A stretch of 64,000 nucleotides of DNA, from assembly GCF_003056335.1 (NCBI RefSeq), contig NZ_PYWA01000005.1, forward strand, positions 248,001 through 312,000, written 5' to 3'. Positions within the stretch are counted from its first letter, which is position 1. Every line of letters begins with the position of its first letter. The DNA is from Paracoccus indicus (GTDB taxonomy: Bacteria; Pseudomonadota; Alphaproteobacteria; Rhodobacterales; Rhodobacteraceae). The notes under the pieces are model-generated. The model made no database searches, was not told the origin of the DNA, and worked only from the letters and a program-made list of their open reading frames with translations. Below are positions 61,215 to 64,000 of this stretch, piece by piece. The position numbers and the translations under genes are program-made.

Positions 61215-61850
61215 ATGACCGCACGGCCACGAATCGTCTGCCTCGGATATTCGGGAAACGCGCTTGAGATGTTCGAACATCTGGCCAGCGCCTTTCACGT
61301 CGCGGCCTTTCTGGACGACAACCCCCAGCTTGCCGGCCACAGCTTTCAGGGGGTTCCGGTGCTGCCCATGGCCGCGCTGGACCGTTTCGACGACGCGCTG
61401 GTGCTGGTCACCTATGGTTCGCAGCGCAGCATCGGCGTGCGGGCGGCCAATGTCGCAAGACTGGGCCTGGCGCGCGAGCGTTTCGCGACGGTCATCCATC
61501 CCGCGGCGCATGTCTCGGGTTTCGCGCGGATCGGCGCGGGGACGATGGTCTTTCCGGGGGCGGTGGTGACCTTCAACGCGGAAATCGGCGATCACTGCAT
61601 GATCCTGCCGGGCAGCGTCGTGCATCACGACGTCACCTTGGGCGATCACGTACTGGTCGGGTCCAACGTCACCATCGCCGGTCATTGCCACGTGGACCAG
61701 GGCTGCTATCTGGGCAGCGCCAGTGCGTTCCGGAACGGCGTGAAGGTCGGGGCGGGATCGGTGATCGGCATGGCCGCGAATGTCATCGGGGACGTGCCGC
61801 CGGGATCGGTGATGATCGGCAATCCGGCACGCCCCCTGAAGCCGCGCTGA
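61215..61850 (+). CDS. PglD/NeuD-type sugar O- or N-acyltransferase
   Basis: A 211-residue left-handed beta-helix acyltransferase. The N-terminal Rossmann-like domain (IVCLGYSGNALEMFEHLASA, about 7-26) is typical of PglD/NeuD, and hexapeptide repeats run from about residue 85 (VIHPAAHVSGFARIGAGTMVFPGAVV) to the end, IGNPARPLKPR. The conserved catalytic histidine is probably in VVHHDVTLGD. GGAG precedes the ATG. It converges with a DegT-type aminotransferase, and PglD-like enzymes often acylate the amino sugar made by such a partner. Confidence 0.87.
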   Translation: MTARPRIVCLGYSGNALEMFEHLASAFHVAAFLDDNPQLAGHSFQGVPVLPMAALDRFDDALVLVTYGSQRSIGVRAANVARLGLARERFATVIHPAAHVSGFARIGAGTMVFPGAVVTFNAEIGDHCMILPGSVVHHDVTLGDHVLVGSNVTIAGHCHVDQGCYLGSASAFRNGVKVGAGSVIGMAANVIGDVPPGSVMIGNPARPLKPR

Positions 61851-63017
61851 TCAGGCCAGCGCGCGCAGCGGCATCTTCTGGGCGGCCAATGCCTCGGCCA
61901 GGACCGCGACCACCTTGTCCAGCTGATCGAAGCTCATCTGTGCGAACAGCGGCAAGAGCACGCTTTCGTCGCGCGCCCGTTCCGATCGCGTCAGATCATG
62001 GGGCAGCGGGATGTCGGCGCAGGCCTCCTCCAGGTGCATGCACATGATGCCGCGACGCGTGGCCACCCCGGCCTGCAGCATGTGCTGCATCAGGGCCAGC
62101 TGGTCGATGCCGTGATCCAGACGGACGGCATAGCTTTGCCAGTTCGACTGCATCCCCGCCGGTTCATGCGGTACCGTAACCCCCGGCAGATCGGCCAACC
62201 GCCGGTGATAGCGGGCCGCCAATGCGCGGCGCGACTGGATGATCTTGGGCAGGCGCTGCAACTGTTGCAGCCCGATCGCCGCCTGGATGTCGGTCATGCG
62301 ATAATTGAAGCCGGGAACGGGATAGTCCTCGAAGATGACGCTGTTGCTGGCGTGGCGCTGCGTGTCGCTGACCGACATGCCGTGCTGGCGCCACAGGCGG
62401 AAGGCGGCGTCCAGATCGGGGCGGTCGGTGGTCAGCATCCCGCCCTCGCCGGTGCTGATGACCTTGCGCGGGTGGAAGGAGAAGCAGACCACGTCGCCGA
62501 TGGGCCGCCCGATGGGCTGCCATGCGTCGTCCAGCCGGATCATCGACCCCGCGGCGCAGGCGGCATCCTCGACCACGCGCAGGTCGTGGGCGCGGGCGAT
62601 GGCCATGATGGCGGCCATGTCGCAGGGCATGCCGATCTGATGCACGCAGAGGATCGCGCGTGTCCGGTGGGTGATGGCCGGGACGATGGCATCGGGGTCG
62701 ATGTTGTAGCCGCCTTCCTCGATGTCGACGAAGACGGGGGTGGCGCCGCATTGGCGGATGGCATTGGCACCGGCGATGAAGGAATGGCTGACGGTGATGA
62801 CCTCATCGCCCGGCTCGACGCCCACGGCCAGCAGGGCCAGATGCAGCGCCGTGGTGCAGTTCGAGACCGCGCAGGCATGGGCCGCGCCCGTCAGCCGGGC
62901 AAATTCCCGTTCCAGGGCGGCGACCTGCGGCCCCTGCGACACCCAGCCCGACAGCACCGCGGCGGCGGCGGCATCGGCCTCGGGGGGGCCCATCAGGGGC
63001 ATGGCGATGGGGATCAT
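61851..63017 (-). CDS. DegT/DnrJ/EryC1-family sugar aminotransferase
   Basis: A 388-residue PLP enzyme that probably aminates a nucleotide-linked keto sugar. The Schiff-base lysine is Lys185 in FSFHPRKVISTGEGG, with VEDAACAAGS (149-158) holding the PLP aspartate and SNCTTALHLAL near 52-62 the phosphate site. The ATG at 63017 overlaps the stop of the epimerase gene (ATGA). Its stop follows the acyltransferase stop directly, with the two genes convergent. Together they suggest an acylated amino sugar. Confidence 0.9.
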   Translation of the reverse strand: MIPIAMPLMGPPEADAAAAAVLSGWVSQGPQVAALEREFARLTGAAHACAVSNCTTALHLALLAVGVEPGDEVITVSHSFIAGANAIRQCGATPVFVDIEEGGYNIDPDAIVPAITHRTRAILCVHQIGMPCDMAAIMAIARAHDLRVVEDAACAAGSMIRLDDAWQPIGRPIGDVVCFSFHPRKVISTGEGGMLTTDRPDLDAAFRLWRQHGMSVSDTQRHASNSVIFEDYPVPGFNYRMTDIQAAIGLQQLQRLPKIIQSRRALAARYHRRLADLPGVTVPHEPAGMQSNWQSYAVRLDHGIDQLALMQHMLQAGVATRRGIMCMHLEEACADIPLPHDLTRSERARDESVLLPLFAQMSFDQLDKVVAVLAEALAAQKMPLRALA

Positions 63018-64000
63018 TGCGCGACCTCGTGCAGGCTGGTTTCCGAGGCCCACCAATCGACCAGATCGCGCAGCCCCTGCGCCACGGGAATGGTGGCGGT
63101 GAAGCCCAGGTCGCGCTTGGCCGCAGCGGTGCAAGCCAGACGGCGCGGCACCGGATTGACCGAGCGTTCGGGCGCAAACTCCGGCGTCAGATCGGGGCGG
63201 CCCATGGCGTCCGCCAGCATCGCCGCCAGTTGCAGCAGCGAGGTCTCGGTCCCGCCGCCGACGTTATAGACCGCGTCACTTGCATCCGACATCGCCGCCA
63301 GCACGTTGGCGCGGGCCACGTCGCGCACGTCGATCATGTCCATCGTCTGCATCCCATCGCCGAAGATGATCGGCGGCTGACCGGCGGCGATGCGTTCCAT
63401 CCAGCGGACCATCACCTCGGTATAGCGGCCATGCAGATCCATGCGCGGGCCATAGACGTTGAAATAGCGCAGGGCGACATAGTTCAGCCCTTCCATGTCG
63501 TTCAGCGACCGCAGCAGCCCCTCGCCCATGGTCTTGGCCGCGCCATAGAGCGTGCGGTTGCCATAGGGCGGTTCGGCCTCGGTCGTCGGAAAGCTGGACG
63601 CCATGCCATAGACCGAGGCCGAAGACGCCATCACCACCTTCTGCACGCGATGCTTCACGCAAATCTGCAGAAGGTCGAAGGTGGCGTTCACCATCACCTC
63701 CATCGCCAAGTCGGGTTCGGCGGCGCAATGGGTGATGCGCAGCGCGGCCTGATGGAAGACGATGTCGCTGTCGGCGACCAGACGCTCCATCAGGGCGTGG
63801 TCGCGGATGTCGCCGGTGACGATGCGCAGGCGCGGATCGGTGATGGCGTCAGAGAGGTTCTCGGCCCGTCCGCGGATCAGGTTGTCGACGGCGACGACCT
63901 GCCCGCAGCCCTGCGCCAGCAGCGCGTCGATGATATGGGACCCGACAAAGCCCGAGCCGCCGGTGACAAGAATGCGCTTGCCCGCAATATCCTGGGTCAT
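63014..64000 (-). CDS. NAD-dependent nucleotide-sugar epimerase/dehydratase
   Basis: A 328-residue extended short-chain dehydrogenase. The NAD loop is TGGSGFVGSHIID (13-25), and Tyr152/Lys156 in LYGAAK is the catalytic pair. VFHQAALRITHCAAEPDLAMEVMVN resembles UDP-GlcNAc/UDP-glucose 4-epimerases, but the exact activity is not certain. The first codon is at the last base of the window, so the 5' end is just complete and upstream signals are not seen. It is coupled with the aminotransferase gene. Confidence 0.87.
   Translation of the reverse strand: MTQDIAGKRILVTGGSGFVGSHIIDALLAQGCGQVVAVDNLIRGRAENLSDAITDPRLRIVTGDIRDHALMERLVADSDIVFHQAALRITHCAAEPDLAMEVMVNATFDLLQICVKHRVQKVVMASSASVYGMASSFPTTEAEPPYGNRTLYGAAKTMGEGLLRSLNDMEGLNYVALRYFNVYGPRMDLHGRYTEVMVRWMERIAAGQPPIIFGDGMQTMDMIDVRDVARANVLAAMSDASDAVYNVGGGTETSLLQLAAMLADAMGRPDLTPEFAPERSVNPVPRRLACTAAAKRDLGFTATIPVAQGLRDLVDWWASETSLHEVAQ

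Noticed and set aside
1..64000. tRNA or rRNA genes, CRISPR arrays, insertion sequences, riboswitches
   Set aside because: I read the gaps for tRNA arms, regular direct repeats, terminal inverted repeats with transposase and known leader elements, and found none that I could support.

Overview
The window looks like a chromosomal segment of a high-GC alphaproteobacterium of the Rhodobacterales, most likely Paracoccus or a close relative. The evidence is gene content: a head-gene cluster of a Rhodobacter-type gene transfer agent (GTA) beside trpF-lapA-ihfB-rpsA, a soluble NAD-dependent molybdenum formate dehydrogenase (fds), and the ectoine/hydroxyectoine catabolic genes known from marine Rhodobacteraceae. 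Genus is inferred from this content, not from a database comparison. I recognised no tRNA, rRNA, CRISPR array or insertion sequence.

Layout. (1) 1-4797: GTA head and packaging genes on the minus strand, in the order small terminase, large terminase, portal, gp3.5-like, prohead protease, major capsid (cut by the window edge). A promoter/terminator pair lies in the leader and a second terminator-like hairpin lies between terminase and portal. (2) 4898-8384: housekeeping genes trpF, lapA, ihfB, rpsA. (3) 8388-10138: a metallophosphoesterase and a lipid kinase, translationally coupled. (4) 10219-17133: fdsGBA-fdhD-fdsD with an upstream LysR regulator. (5) 17223-26599: an alpha/beta hydrolase, then a TctE/TctD two-component system with an orphan solute-binding protein, divergent from tctCBA and an AtuA/DUF1446-DUF4387-AbrB set; the substrate is unknown. 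(6) 26596-39525: ectoine degradation, split into two divergent arms (enuR-uehABC-eutABC-doeAB on minus, doeX-doeC-doeD on plus) that share a 73-bp control region. (7) 39593-44176: MocA-like and XdhC maturation factors, rpmG, and a Tat-exported molybdenum hydroxylase (IorAB type). (8) 44211-48324: a coupled signalling operon (small membrane protein, hybrid histidine kinase with a His-rich membrane domain, PleD-like diguanylate cyclase). (9) 48452-64000: an exopolysaccharide/O-antigen locus with a chain-length protein carrying a degenerate kinase domain, glycosyltransferases, polymerase/ligase, WecG-type transferase, phospho-sugar transferase, UDP-glucuronate decarboxylase, an acyltransferase, a DegT aminotransferase and an epimerase, plus a LuxR-type regulator whose receiver lacks its phospho-acceptor.

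How it works together. Most genes sit in tight operons with 4-base ATGA start/stop overlaps. The metabolic middle of the window supports use of formate, an unidentified carboxylate, ectoines (taken up by a TRAP system and converted towards aspartate) and a substrate of a periplasmic hydroxylase. The c-di-GMP signalling operon lies directly beside the exopolysaccharide locus, so a regulatory link is plausible but is inferred from position only.
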